64,000 nucleotides of DNA from Ephydatia muelleri. Taxonomy: Eukaryota; Porifera; Demospongiae; Spongillida; Spongillidae. The stretch covers positions 3,378,688 to 3,442,687 of the forward strand of contig JABACO010000004.1 in assembly GCA_013339895.1 (NCBI GenBank). The letters run 5' to 3'. Of this stretch, positions 11,680 through 23,007 are shown piece by piece. Positions within the stretch are counted from its first letter, which is position 1; each line of letters opens with the position of its first letter. The position numbers were made by a program, and so were the translations under genes. The notes below the pieces were generated by a model. The model was not told the DNA's origin. It saw nothing but the letters and a program-made list of their open reading frames with translations, and did no database searches.

Positions 11680-12553
11680 GTATGCTACAGACATATAGTA
11701 GTAAATGATTTTAGAAACAATTCAATTTAGTTTAGGGGTCCTTCAGAGAATGTATGTGGTATAAATATAATAATAACATTGTAAGTCCTGGTCTACAACT
11801 TTGGGAGGTGAGTGCTAAAACCCCCCAATTATTGGCATTATTTGCTGACACCATGCAAGCATAAGTGGAGAGAGCATAATGGCTCATGTGATTCTTTTCC
11901 AATCCCACAGGACGTATATCAAAGATTGCATTTCGTCGCTATTTACAACTTAAGTGACCATAACTTGGGAAATAAAAGTTCATGGAATATTATTTTAGAT
12001 GCTGTACATTCCATAGATATGATAGGAGCTGAAGAGGATAAATTAGAGGCTTGCTAAACAACCAGCAGGTTTCACACTAGTAACTATTACATAATGAACT
12101 ATAATAATACTTCAAAAGGCATATTTAAAAGAGCGCTACCATATCCTTGCTACTAAGATGAAAATAGAAAAGTACAAAAATAGAGTTTTCACCACAACAG
12201 TATGGTCTCGCTCGCTAGCCCAGATGATATCATATGCTACACATTTGGATTTCTTCATTTCAGTGGCTAAAATCATATATGTAGGTGCACACCATTGTGA
12301 GCTGTGGTTTCGTGTGTTGCCTTAATTGATAGTTCATACACTATTTTTGGTAAACTACCTCTGTGTGTTAGTATGAATACTCAATGCTCATTTAACGAGT
12401 GTAGCACTTGCATATCAACGATGCAACGAAGACCAGGTGTTATAACAGAGCTGGTGTTGGCATTTTTTGGCAGAGGTTTTGGTAATAACACATATTCTGG
12501 TGCAAGAAATGGAAAACAATAATGTGCTGCAGTGTATAAAAGACTAGCGTTGG
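11680..12553. other. Upstream region of the GPCR gene, duplicated at about 16.0-16.35 kb
   Basis: No supported gene. From about 12070 to 12410 the sequence aligns, with divergence, to about 16020-16350. Shared blocks include AGGTTTCACTA, GATATGCTACACATATGG / CATATGCTACACATTTGG, TGTGCACCA and CTGTGGTTT. The arrangement suggests a duplicated receptor-gene 5' region. ORF 11812-12057 (81 codons) has no recognisable family. Confidence 0.5.
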
Positions 12554-12586
12554 ATGTCCAAAGTGTTTCTGCATCCTCATCGAACC

Positions 12587-13785
12587 ATGGAAATCAATAT
12601 TTCTCTTAATACCAGTCAAAATTCTAATGTATCTGAAGTGCTCCAATTTCCAGCTATTGTAAGGATATTCACACCCATCCTGATGGTGGAGCTGTTAGTT
12701 GGACTGGTTCCAATATCCTCTTGCTTACTCTACTTGTGAAGGCAAGAAGATTCCAGAACAATGTAAATATCTACCTCTGTTCCATGGCTGTCAATAACCT
12801 GTTATGCCTGTTCCCTGTATCAACTTTACTGGCATTGACTTTGACCAAGCAGTGGGTCTTAGGACAGACCATGTGTACACTGAACCAGGCTATCATGTAC
12901 ATGAGTGTTGTGCCCAACCTTATGTTGCACGTATTCATCAGTCGAGAGAAATACAGAGCAGTTCTACACTTCTTTACTTACCTTACTTACTTGTCAAAAC
13001 CTTACTCCAGGAGAACACATTTAGAGCTTGGAGTGATGTGGACTGTTGCAGTGGCCATGGGAGTGTTAGGTGTACTGCAAGGCAGCCAGATAATAGGTGA
13101 AACTGATGACATCATTTCCTGCTTTGCTCCCAGCAGGTTGAATACTGAGAAACAATTTCTTCCTGTGCAAATCATAACTCTTATTATGGGAAGTCTTTGT
13201 GGCCCTGCTTCTCTACTCCTCTGCATTGTCCACTACATGTACATCTTCAGACAGCTGCGCATCATTAGAAAAGTTCATAACTCCAATGGTATATTGCCAC
13301 CTGTCCTAAACAGGATTGAAATTCCAATCCAGTGGGAGTCTGAAGTGAGGGCACTCAAATCCCTGGCTACTGTCTTCTTCATGGCAGTTGTGCCTTACAT
13401 ATATAGTGTCAATATAATCTATGCAGTAGTAGAATCAATTGCTTTAACTCAACAAAGGAAGTTTTCAGACGTGGATTCTCCTCTGTCATTTATGTTTCGC
13501 TTTTCGTTCTATTTCATGCCCACATCAGGTCCCATGGTAATATTTGCAGTAAACAAAAGATTCAGAGTGAGGATAAAGGAACTCTTCAAGTGGCAACTGA
13601 ATCCGGACAGTGCTACCATTCATTATGTCAATAGCAACACTTTTGGGATTGTGAAGCACAATAGCCTGAGAGTGGCAATTCCTCAACACAAGTATGAAGG
13701 AGGCGTCATACAAGTGCCAGTCATCAAACAACCATTACCAAACAATATTTTATACAACACATGGGTTGGTGGCAGTGCAGTATGA
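12587..13785 (+). CDS. Class A (rhodopsin-like) GPCR, one frameshift in TM1
   Basis: Seven-transmembrane receptor. The ATG at 12587 (ACCATGG context) gives an N-terminus with three N-glycosylation sequons (NIS, NTS, NVS). TM1 starts as IFTPILMVELLVGLV, and the frame then shifts by one near 12708 into NILLLTLLVKARRF. After that the frame is open to 13785: TM2 (IYLCSMAVNNLLCLFPV), a Cys before TM3 (TMCTLNQ), a DRY-equivalent SREKYRAVLHFF, TM4, an ECL2 Cys (IISCF), TM5, short ICL3, TM6 with VVPYIYSVN, and TM7 ending PMVIFAVNKRFR. Paralogous relics at 15.9 and 17.0 kb confirm the TM1 reading. It is a sponge-type orphan receptor; the ligand is unknown. The single missing base could be a real lesion or a sequencing error. 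Confidence 0.82.
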
Positions 13786-13989
13786 CTGAGCTTTAACAGT
13801 TCATTCACATTCCAGCTTAACTACAGGTCAACACTTAGCTGTTCAGTCATAGTTGTTGTGTATATTGTGTGTGCTCATGTACCTAGCAGTAATGTCATGC
13901 ATTACCTGCTGTGGTGCTATGTACATGTACGATGTATGTCTAGTGTACATGTATTTCTGTGTTTGTTAATAATCCAAGGATTTATTTGT

Positions 13990-14405
13990 TACACACCACC
14001 CTCCCTAGCCATATCAGCCCTTGAGGCCTTTGATCACAACATCCGAGCAACCTTCTCCAAGTGCACGGTAGTCGACACCTCCAATCAGGCCTGGCAACAG
14101 GCAGAGCTCAGCTTATGCAGGGGTGGCCTGGGCATACAAAAGGTGATACCCATCAGTTCTATATACTCTATGAGCAATCTTCTGCCGCAGATAGAGCACG
14201 CCTTCTCTCGGTCTCCTCCCCTCGTGCTGCATCTTGGGTGTCAGTCATTCTCTCGGAGCGGCTAGGCCTTCATCTCGAGCCTTCAGAGTTCCAGGTGGCC
14301 ATCAAGTGGTGGCTGGGCCTAGACACCTCATGTGGCTCAATTTGTCCTCTATGTCCTGGGAGAGTACTTGATCCCCTTGGCCATCATGCACTCACCTGTA
14401 AGTAA
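13990..14405 (+). pseudogene. Non-LTR retrotransposon (LINE) RT C-terminal fragment
   Basis: Two overlapping frames are joined by a frameshift near 14200. The first reads AWQQAELSLCRGGLGIQK and the second FQVAIKWWLGLD and then CPLCPGRVLDPLGHHALTC, a Cys/His cluster characteristic of the C-terminus of a widespread invertebrate LINE-type reverse transcriptase family. The catalytic RT core is missing. It is probably the same family as the RT relic at 37.5-38.25 kb, although the two fragments cover different parts of the protein. Confidence 0.75.
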
Positions 14406-14431
14406 GGCTTGAAACCTGTTAGTGTAGAAAA

Positions 14432-14533
14432 AACCGGTTGTAAGAGGTTATTGAAATTTTAAAAACCGGTTTTGTTAAGGTGATTGTTTAAAAAATAACC
14501 GGTCGGTTGCGGTTGTCTTTAAAACAACCGGTT
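14432..14533. promoter_or_regulatory. Cluster of AACCGGTT palindromes
   Basis: AACCGGTT at 14432-14439, 14464-14471 and 14526-14533, plus a near match AACCGGTC at 14497-14504 followed by CGGTTGCGGTTG, all within about 100 bp. AACCGGTT is the known binding palindrome of Grainyhead/CP2 family factors, which are present in animals including sponges. The cluster lies just upstream of the chromodomain ORF. Binding is inferred; the site spacing is seen directly. It could instead be a degenerate tandem repeat. Confidence 0.5.
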
Positions 14534-14562
14534 CTTTCCGCGATACGATGGGACCAAATGTT

Positions 14563-14905
14563 AACCTGGGGCTTTGCCACATGGCAAAAAAGATGGCCCG
14601 CGGCGTACCCCTAAGCATGTCGCGGATCCCGCCGCGTACAAAGACATCTACTTTGTAGAGGATATAATTGCCGAGCGCGCAAAGAATGTCTCGTGCGATG
14701 GAAAGGGTTTAGCCATGAGGATGATATGTGGGAGCCGCTTGAACATTTAAGCGGTTTTGAGCAGAATATAGCTCGTTTTGAGGAAGAGCGTGACCGAAAA
14801 CAAGCAGAAGATGATGATGCACGGGGACAGAAAAGGAAGAGACGCGATGATGACGAGGAGGCAGGTACATCACAAGAACTTGCATCAATATTGGGGTGGA
14901 ACTGA
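14563..14905 (+). pseudogene. Small chromodomain protein, frame broken
   Basis: A frame starting around the A-run at 14587 reads a basic leader and then DIYFVEDIIAERAKN. It shifts near 14690 into RWKGFSHEDDMWEPLEHL, together a chromodomain with the aromatic-cage positions (Y/F, W, W). A charged tail follows, rich in Glu/Arg/Lys and ending ASILGWN at 14905. Two single-base frame breaks are needed (the A-homopolymer near 14587 and near 14690), so it is a pseudogene or contains base errors. No chromoshadow domain is visible. It could be a solo chromodomain gene or a retrotransposon-derived chromodomain. Confidence 0.6.
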
Positions 14906-15879
14906 CTCTATCACCCTAATGCTGAGTCCACGCACACTGTCTGAACGAGACGCGGTGCGCGGACTCACTATTAGAGGTGTTGCATTGACGTCACGCGCGT
15001 CTTGATTACTATAGTAATAGTATAGTAGTATAATAATAGTATGTTGCTATAATTATATAACAAAGTTGCTATAAATATCACCAGCCTTCTCTCCGTTATT
15101 CGCTCTCGTCCGCTGATTGTTTTCTCGTGCCCGGCATTATTGCTAGATGTAATAAACGCCACTTGCAAATCCACTATATCAACCGGTCCTAGCTGCCATA
15201 TATGGCAGGCTGAACCTCAACTTAGTTAGAGCCAACGCCACAGCCATCCTCTCCAGATGTTTTGTCCCTATTAGCAATAATTCATTTATCTTATTATAAT
15301 TGTATTGTTGTTATTATATTATTATTTGATAATACATATATATACACCAAGCATAAACACAGGAAAAAGTTACGATGACTGGATCCTACTTAATATGGCC
15401 GTAGCAACGCAACGAACGAGACATGTGTTTAAGCGACCAAATAATAATAGTAAAGAATATTGTAACAATTAATCATCCTTGATTGTATAAAGAAATAGCA
15501 CAGATCGGAAAGATACGTTTTATGAGATCCCTCCAGGATATAGTTGGCATAATCACGGCTGATGGTCTAGTTACAATCAAACCTTATGGTGCAAAGTGAA
15601 TAAACTAGAACAGTAGGGAGTAGAGTGTATTTGTGTGTTTGTGTCTGGGAGGAAGGATTTAGTTATCAAAACAGAGTTTTCAAACCTATAGACTGAATTA
15701 GATAACATCGGCCATATATGTATACATGAAACATTGCATGAATATTACGTTCATAAGGGTGTACTAGATTATTTTTGAAATTCAAACAATTTACCACTTT
15801 TTGAGCTATTGGAACATTTGATTGGATATAAGGAAATGGATAAAAGAAAAAATCTGGAGCAGCATATTGTATAACTACA
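14906..15879. other. AT-rich intergenic sequence
   Basis: No supported gene. It contains AT-rich triplet-like repeats (AATAGTATAG near 15015-15060; TATTATTATT near 15295-15330). ORF 15666-15884 (minus) has no recognisable family. Confidence 0.6.
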
Positions 15880-16388
15880 CCCATTACGATGTGGAGCTGT
15901 TAGTTAGATGGGTTTCCAAAATCCACTTGCTCAACTCTGCTTGAGAATGAAATATGTTGATTACAGTTAAAGAGGCCAATTTCATATTCAGCATGTTATT
16001 ATTATTTATACAATACTGCAACATAATTGAACCAGGAGGTTTCACTATAATGTAATGCACTGTCAAAATGTTTAAAGGCAGTGGCAAAATATTTTAAGGA
16101 GGTCTTGCAAATGAAGAGCTACAAAAGCAAAGAATTTGTCGCAACAGAATGGTCTTGCTAGCTCTGTTGATATGATATGCTACACATATGGGTTTCCTCA
16201 TTTTATTGGCTGAAAGGGTACGAGAAGATGTGCACCACTCTGAACTGTGGTTTGTACACTTCGTACACCATTGTCGGTTACACAGGGTGAGGTTACCTCT
16301 GTGCATTATGCCTCTGTGTTCATCCTATTTAAATGTTCCATATGTAAGTCTGCGGGTATGTTTCGATCCAGACCACCCTGAGAGTTAA
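15880..16388 (+). pseudogene. GPCR-paralogue relic and duplicated 5' region
   Basis: At 15888-15949 the sequence reads, in one frame, DVELLVRWVSKIHLLNSA then stop, aligning to the TM1 start of the receptor at 12.6 kb. Sequence at about 16020-16350 then aligns to the upstream region of that receptor (12070-12410). The order is rearranged relative to the intact gene, so this is a mosaic of receptor-locus fragments rather than a functional gene. Confidence 0.55.
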
Positions 16389-16939
16389 CAAAACACCCCC
16401 AAATAAGTTGTTCAGCTAATCAACAGATAGTAGAATTGTGACAGCCATAGCCTCAATTGCATAATTACTGTGACCAGTTGGTAGACCATAGTAATAGGAA
16501 TTTCAAGAATCTGATTACTCGATGACAATCCCCTTCTTGTATGGGATCTTGCAATTCCATATAGAAGAGTCCCATGCATGGTCAATACCTCTTTATCATA
16601 CTCTTGTTTGTGATCCAGGTCAGTGTAGTGCTGTGCAGAATCAGTCTATATACTGTATAATATTAGCCAATAACAGCAATTACAATCACAGGCAAGACCG
16701 ATATACTATTAGGAAAATATCAAGTCTATATACATTACCATCGCATGCGTGTAGCTGACAAAAACACTTAGCATGTGGATACAAAAATATATAGCATCGC
16801 TACACTTTTTTACAGTCAAAACAACTAAAACACCTGCTGTAGGTGCACTATGCAGGCATATTTCATGATGACACGTTTGGGATGATGGGGGCGGGGCTGA
16901 AAAAAAACACCAACTCTTCTTAGTATATTCAGAGAATTT

Positions 16940-17110
16940 CAGCTCTATAGTATTTTGATGAATGCGCTGAAGTTTTGGAACAATGGTAGTCAACAGCATA
17001 AATGAAGTTTTGTTTCTCTCCCAGCTTTAGCAGTGATCATTACATCCTTCCTGATGGGGGAGCTGTAGTCGGATTAGTCTCCAACATGCTTTTGCTCATT
17101 TTGCTGATCC
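16940..17110 (+). pseudogene. Second GPCR-paralogue relic (TM1 exon), cut by a gypsy element
   Basis: After CTCTCCCAG at 17018-17026 the frame reads LAVIITSFLMGEL, then after a one-base loss VVGLVSNMLLLILL. This matches the TM1 region of the 12.6-kb receptor, including the conserved Asn. Homology stops at about 17105, where gypsy-related sequence begins, so the receptor copy appears interrupted by that element. Confidence 0.6.
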
Positions 17111-17186
17111 CCCCATATCAGAGTAGATAAACTCCCTGTCCTTGTCATCCCCATTATGCAACTCTGGTGGTCTCTCGCTTGAGATT

Positions 17187-18395
17187 TTAGGTATTTTTGT
17201 GTTCACATGTGGCTGCATGTGATTGAAGATCTTCATTATCGATTGATTCTGGATCTACAGGTAGTGGTTTTAACCTGTTAAAGTGTACCACTTTCCACTT
17301 CAGGGGGTTACTGCAGTCTACAATTCGGCATACATTACGACTCATTATCTTAATCACCTTAAAAGGTCCCAGCCACGGTCTGCAAAACTTCCTTGACTGC
17401 CCTTTGGTAACAACTGCATTGTACAAAAACACCAGATCATTTATATGGTACAGCGTATGCATGACCATTACCTTCCTGTCAAACATATCCTTTTCATGAC
17501 TCTGTTTGATTTTTGCATGATCCCTAACCAGCTGATATCCTCTCTTCACCCTTTCTACCAAGATATGGCTGTACGGCTTAGGTGATTTATACACTTCGGC
17601 CGAAATTCCAGATATAATGTCTTCAGGGAGATGTGGCTCACGTCCAAAAATCAGACTGAATGGAGTAGTGCCAGTAGTTTCCTGAACACTGGTCCTATAG
17701 GCCAGCATTACCTGTGGTAAGAGTAGGTCCCATTCATGTTCATCTTGCTGAACAGCCATACTCAACATGTCCAGCACTGTCCTGTTAAATCTCTCCACGA
17801 GACCATCAGTCTGAGGATGATAAGGAGTTGTCCGAGTCTTTTTCACACCCAGTAGCTGGCAGATTTCTTGAATTAGAGCTGACTCAAAGTTCTGTCCCTG
17901 GTCTATGTGAAGAGACTCAGGCACTCCAAATCAACAAACGAACTCATTCACAAATGCCCGTGCCACAGAAGTAGCCTCCATATCCACCAATGGATAAGCC
18001 TCCTTCCATTTTTTGAAGTAGTCTCCTACTACCAGAATGTACTCACTTTCTCATGGAGTCTTAGGAAGGGGGCCTAGGATGTCCATTGCTACAAGCTACA
18101 GTGGCCTATTCACCATGCTCACTTCCAGTAGTGCCCGTAATGTATGAGATGTCTTTTGTGAACAACACTTACCACACCACATCTCCATATCTTTTCGCTG
18201 CCCTGGCCAGTAGAGCCGGTGCTGAATATTTTCAAGTGTTTTCCTGACACCTAAGTGTCCAGCTATGATAGAATTGTGACACCCATATAGAACATCAGGG
18301 TTCCAGGCAGTTGGGAGGACCAGCTGTAGGTGTTTATTCATTCCCCCTCCTGGGATGTCCTCCCACTGGTGATACAGGATGCCATCTTTCAGCAC
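17187..18395 (-). pseudogene. Ty3/gypsy integrase fragment
   Basis: The zinc-binding portion (18096-18395) has LYGCHNSIIAGHLGVRKT and MEMWCGKCC. The catalytic core follows with AMDILGPLPKTP, HIDQGQNFES and TDGLVERFNRTVLDM giving D, D, E. A C-terminal domain includes WLGPFKVIKIMSRNVCRIVD and HFNRLKPLPVDPE. Two opal codons (near 18045 and 17932) interrupt the frame, so it is inactive. The C-terminal 245-codon stretch is still open. Confidence 0.9.
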
Positions 18396-18529
18396 ACTAC
18401 TTACACATCTTGCCTAAAAAGGCATCTGCATGGTGCTGTTTACCTGGATGGTGTAGGAGTGAGAGAAAGTATTGTGCAACTCATTGAGAGATGTTGTTAC
18501 TGGGGTGGGCAGTTCACATCTTCAGACCC

Positions 18530-18660
18530 TACCTTTATGGAAAGAGATTCACACTCAGGACAGACTACAACTGCTTGAAGTGGCTGCATAACATCAAGGA
18601 GTAGTGGCTAGGTGGCTTGAAGCATAGGCGGAGTTTGACTATAAGGGAGAGGACCCTACA
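18530..18660 (+). pseudogene. Gypsy RNase H fragment in inverted orientation
   Basis: The frame at about 18534-18593 reads LYGKRFTLRTDYNCLKWLHN, followed by ARWLEA, stop, AEFDY. This is the RNase H D-loop and following helix of a gypsy polyprotein. It lies on the opposite strand to the integrase and RT on either side, evidence of an internal inversion after insertion. Confidence 0.7.
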
Positions 18661-18884
18661 CACACAGGACACCACACTCTCATGATCATCAACCACCTGG
18701 GTCATATTCCCATTCCCTTCCCTTTTGTGTGAGAACATGCAAAGGGGCAGCTATTTGTGCACAACTTCGAGCAAAACGGTAGTAATAAGAGGCAAGACAC
18801 ATAAAACATTGCAGTTGCTTCTGATTCACAGGTACCATGCAGCCAATCTGCAATACACTTCACCTTTTCTGTCTATCACTCTAT

Positions 18885-19055
18885 CAGATATGACATGCCC
18901 CAAATAACAAACACTGCTCTGAACGAGTGACACTTAGCTGGCTTAACCTTTAACCCAGCATCCTTTAAACAGATAAAAACATCCCTTAGCTGCTTTAAAT
19001 GCTGTTGGACATTGTAGCTGAATATAATTACATCATCAAGATAAACCAAGCATGT
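18885..19055 (-). pseudogene. Gypsy reverse-transcriptase fragment
   Basis: The minus-strand frame reads VYLDDVIIFSYNVQQHLKQL, including the YLDD catalytic motif, and then LKDAGLKVKPAKCH. A frameshift comes just before a CYLGHVISD-like block. It is only the palm and its C-terminal flank. Confidence 0.8.
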
Positions 19056-19059
19056 GACC

Positions 19060-21460
19060 CAATGGAGACCAAAACCACATTTTCCACTGACCTTTGAAAG
19101 ATTTGACTGGTATTATTCTAAAATGCACAAGAGTTCCACAAACAACTTTAGTGGGTACATTTAGTTTCCTGATTTGTCTCTGCATACACTTTGAAATAAA
19201 AAATTGACAGCAAATGTACCCTTACCCTAACCCTAAATCAAAGATGCTTGTTCACCTATAGCAAGCCATGCAGCGAACCGCTGGATATCCAAGGAGATCA
19301 TCATGAGGCCAAATGGGCTAGAGGGCGAATCATCACCGAGCGATTGACACAGAAGCATAGCAGTTTTAGTGATGCTCGTAACCGAAAACCCAAGCGGCCT
19401 ACCGATTGAAGACATTTTGCTAACACATGTCACACTAACACACTGTACATAATAAAAATATGTGCTAGCATCAAATTGATTCAAATGATTAACATCTACA
19501 GTGTATGTACATCGCATGCAAATGCACAAACTTAACAAACAGTGTAATAAGAGCTTACATCTGCACTCACACCACAAGCACGAACACATAATCCCAAACA
19601 ACAAATTCAAGTGACACACCCACCCACACAGCTGCAAATGTGAATGCCATACATTGCCCTTAATGTGTGTGCCAAAGATACACACCACCATGTACATCAC
19701 ACTATGCTCATATCTGTGTGTCAATTAGTATATTGATATACTAACCATGCCCATGCGCTATACATTAAGTGTCATATCCAGTTCATGTGTTTCTTAGCAA
19801 AGAATTAAGGTCTTTTGTGCTGGTGTATTGTGCTGTGTCCATTCAGACTTCTTTAACTAAAGATGGCTGGCTCATAACCATCCATCCATCCAGGCTTCGT
19901 AATTCCTGACACACATGTGGTACACTGAATCATTATACCATTCAGTAACATCCTCACATCACCCTCCACAGGCTTCCAAGTCCCTGACCCACATGTACAG
20001 GTGGTGCATTGAATCATTATTGCATTCTGTGTCACCTATGGTCCACAAAGTACTGTGAAATCCTCGCTGCTCAGTTTACTTAAGCTTATCTCTAAGTCCT
20101 CAGTACTGACAGAGGTCCCACTCCCCGACACTCCGGTAATCTCTGCTAACAGCCTCTCCAAACCTTGGGATGTTGGTGGATTGGTATAACCACAAAGGAC
20201 TAATACATACCTTCCCATTCTTCTTCCAATACTGTGTATACATATCTATAGCTGTTGCAGCATAAAGTGTGGCCAGCCATACAAGGAAGCATTAAAGATG
20301 AAGAGGACTTCATTATTACACACAAGTGTGAAACTGGCTTGACATCACCTTGGAGGACAGGTGAATGGGGAGGACAGGTATAAATGGGGAGGGCAGGACC
20401 AATTGTCTGGCCACCAGTAGGCCTGATATTTCTCCTCTGCATGAAGTTTTAGCTTTGGAGTTACATTGTATTCCAAAACACTAACTACTATTCCTCAGCT
20501 GAGAGCTGCAATCACAGTAGTACAGGCAATTCCTTCCTACAAGGTGCACAATGCCACACTGGCAGCTCACAAACTAATTGAAATATGTGGTAGACAGCTT
20601 TGAATTCACTGCTGTGCAAATTTGTATACTCAGCATTGTGTGTCCATGCTCTATGTTAACCTCACAATTTGTGAAATAACTGCAATGTTATGGGTGCTAG
20701 AAGGAGGAGATAGAACAGGGCGCGCAATACGAATGATCAATAGCAATCTATCACATCGTATTTTCCCGTATCTGTTAGCTCATTCCCATCACTCATTGTT
20801 TACTTCTTGAAATACACAACAGTCACCAAAATGTTGCATTCGTACATGGAACACAACAATAGTCACTCACTAACTAAAAGACACACTCGTGCAGACACAA
20901 ATGTAATCATTTGCACACACACAAACTCCCATGGAGCAAACAGAGATGAATGGATGTACACAATATCTTATATGAGTCACACTTTCTTTCATTTATTCAC
21001 ATAAGACATTAAATAAACAATAATACATTTTAACAATACCAATCAATGGTTTACATGCAGACCATACCTGCTGCTGTCACGTCAGAGTGTAAGATTCTTG
21101 ACAAATTCAAGGCACTATCTATTCCACTGTTCCACTTTTTGTAACTGGAACGACCAAATGCCCTACAATGGATCACTCAAGTCAGTAACCTGCCCAAAAA
21201 ACTGGATCTCATACTGCTGGTGTAGAATGTGTGCACAGAACCTTAACTCAGTGTGCATAAAAACCAGTGTCTCCTACACACCTAATATTTGGAAACCAAA
21301 GTTTAACTTGGGTCCCTGCAATGCAAAGCCACACACAATTGGCAGCAAACACCAGTAGCAAAGAAAAGGACAAGCATCTTAACACTAAATATAAACAGTG
21401 AATAGCACACCAACTGGAGTGCAAAAGGGAAATGTAGCACTCCAGTTTTGCAGTGTTGCA
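19060..21460. other. Intergenic stretch, no supported gene
   Basis: Several ORFs of 60-163 codons are present (such as 19233-19724 minus) but none resembles a known family, and codon content looks random. Around 19890-20030 a sequence of about 50 bp is repeated imperfectly (CCTGACACACATGTGG.. / CCTGACCCACATGTAC.., both followed by TGAATCATTAT). A short ccctaaccctaa occurs at about 19224 but is far too short to be telomeric. Confidence 0.5.
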
Positions 21461-21477
21461 TTCACTGAAGCACACCT

Positions 21478-21700
21478 AGCAATGTAGAGGCACACACAAC
21501 TAGCAATGCTAAGGCACACACAACTAGCAGTGGAGAGGCACACACAACTAGCAATGCAGAGGCACACACAACTAGCAGTGGAGAGGCACACACAACTAGC
21601 AAAAGCAATGCAAAGACACACACAACTAGCAGTGGAGAGGCACACACAACTAGCAATGCAGAGGCACGCACAAGTAGCAATGGAGAGATACACACAATGA
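21478..21700. repeat. 24-bp minisatellite
   Basis: Tandem array of a 24-bp unit of the form CTAGCAATGCAGAGGCACACACAA. Two variants (AATGCAG and AGTGGAG) partly alternate, giving a 48-bp higher-order repeat, and one unit is 30 bp. Because 24 is divisible by three, all frames stay open and yield artefactual repeat proteins (8-residue period HTQLAVER on the plus strand). A related degenerate field lies at 28420-28770. Confidence 0.92.
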
Positions 21701-21930
21701 ACAGTGCTTTTCTTCATTCCAAGGTTTGCACCAGTGCATAGATAATGGTGTCTGCCTATGTATTGTAAATTATGTGCACCTCTGCATTGCTGCTTTGCAT
21801 TGCAAGGTGAGTGTCTTTCTTTCACTATTGTGGTGTGTGCCTCTGCACTCACTACTACCAATGCAGCAATTAGCAATACAGATTAGCAATTCAGAGGCAC
21901 ACACAATTAGCAATGCACAAATCCATAGGA
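21700..21930. repeat. Degenerate flank of the 24-bp minisatellite
   Basis: Scattered diverged units and complements (GCACCTCTGCATTGCTGC, GTGTGTGCCTCTGCACTC, TTCAGAGGCACACACAATTAGCAATGC) continue on both strands. This suggests that an inverted copy of the array once existed here. Confidence 0.6.
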
Positions 21931-22084
21931 GTAGGAAACAAAGTTTTAACACTCCACGACTACAGTCTTTGCTACCAATTTCAACCTGCATTCAAACTCA
22001 CCCGCACATACAGAAAAATCACAATCTCTCTAAGCAACAAGATAAGTCAAAAACATGTACTCGTGTGTACTGCTGACTCACAAG

Positions 22085-22335
22085 TGTTGGACAAATACGT
22101 ACATAAAATGTTGTTGTACTTCTGGGCCCCAGGCCAAGCTTATTGCCCCTGCAATAACCCACAATGCAATTGACATGCAATTATTACGCAACAAAGCTGC
22201 ATTCGACTACATGGGTAAGTGGTATCAGGCTAATAGCAATTATACCTTCCACACTTATGAATGCCAAAACCCATCTCTCCCTGATAGAAATGTTTTCCAT
22301 TCATGCATACAGCAGGTTATTTTATTAAAATTAAT
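22085..22335. repeat. Dispersed repeat, copy A
   Basis: Contains TTGACATGCAATTATTA, TCGACTACATGGGTAAGTGG, TTTCAGGCTAATA-like and CTCTCCCTGATAGAAATGTT blocks. These recur in the same order at 27340-27550 and, inverted and shorter, at 28890-29070. About 200 bp; class unknown. Confidence 0.7.
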
Positions 22336-22339
22336 CTAG

Positions 22340-23000
22340 CCTGATAGCATCTATAAACTGACTAGGTCGGTCCGATGCTCATATATTCGGCCTGCCTTGT
22401 TAGCCACTGTTCCTAACATTGGAGTGTTTTCAATTTTAGTTCAAAAACACTGTAAGTCCTGTAACTAGTAAGCCTGGCTTTGTTGCATTGCTCTGTTGCT
22501 GATATCAATAAAAACAACGAATCAACTCTATCAATCATGGAGGAGACTATATCTCTATACTATCTCTGATATGGGTGACACGTAGTCTCGTTCCCAGACA
22601 TATTTACATAAGCATTAGTAAAATAGTATACGTAAGTGAGACTGGGGAACAAGAATAATAATTGCACTACCTCGTATATAGTAAAGAATACACAAGTGAC
22701 GTGCTATTACCAGTTGGCAAGCTTATGAAGACGTACTATCATCTCATAACGATTTTCGCAGCATCAAGCTGGGATCTCCGGAGTTCCGAATACCCCGCGG
22801 CCCGGCATTCTTTACCGTCATTTAGTTCGTCGGTCTACAAATTTGAGCGGATCAACGTACATGCATGTAAGTAAATACATGTATAAGCGGAGCTGCAAAC
22901 GCATACATTAGGTAAATTATAGATCGAATTTCGTCTGCACAATGTATCATCAAACACATTTACAATACTTGAGCCACATTGGGCTATTTGACAGCATGCA
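22340..23000. other. Intergenic, no feature recognised
   Basis: No coding evidence beyond ORFs of about 70 codons; unremarkable AT-rich sequence between the dispersed repeat and the Cys-rich protein gene. Confidence 0.5.
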
Positions 23001-23007
23001 TTAAGAG

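Larger units (their letters stand above)
17187..19060 (-). mobile_element. Rearranged Ty3/gypsy relic
   Basis: On the minus strand are RT (about 18890-19055), an H2C2 zinc-binding region (18096-18395) and integrase (17187-18095). The RNase H fragment between them (18530-18660) lies on the plus strand, so part of the element has been inverted. No LTRs were identified. The element abuts the GPCR relic at 17.1 kb. Confidence 0.75.

Noticed and set aside
12721..13785. GPCR starting at TTG 12721
   Set aside because: That start would lack the N-terminus and most of TM1. Paralogous relics show the frame continues upstream in another register, with N-glycosylation sites from ATG 12587.
19220..19240. 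Telomere-like ccctaaccctaa
   Set aside because: Only about two units, embedded in unique sequence.
21478..21700. Possible CRISPR array
   Set aside because: Repeats are contiguous without unique spacers and the genome is animal.
21385..21876. Repeat proteins with period CLCIASCV or RHTQLAVE
   Set aside because: Produced by the 24-bp minisatellite, which keeps all frames open because 24 is a multiple of three.
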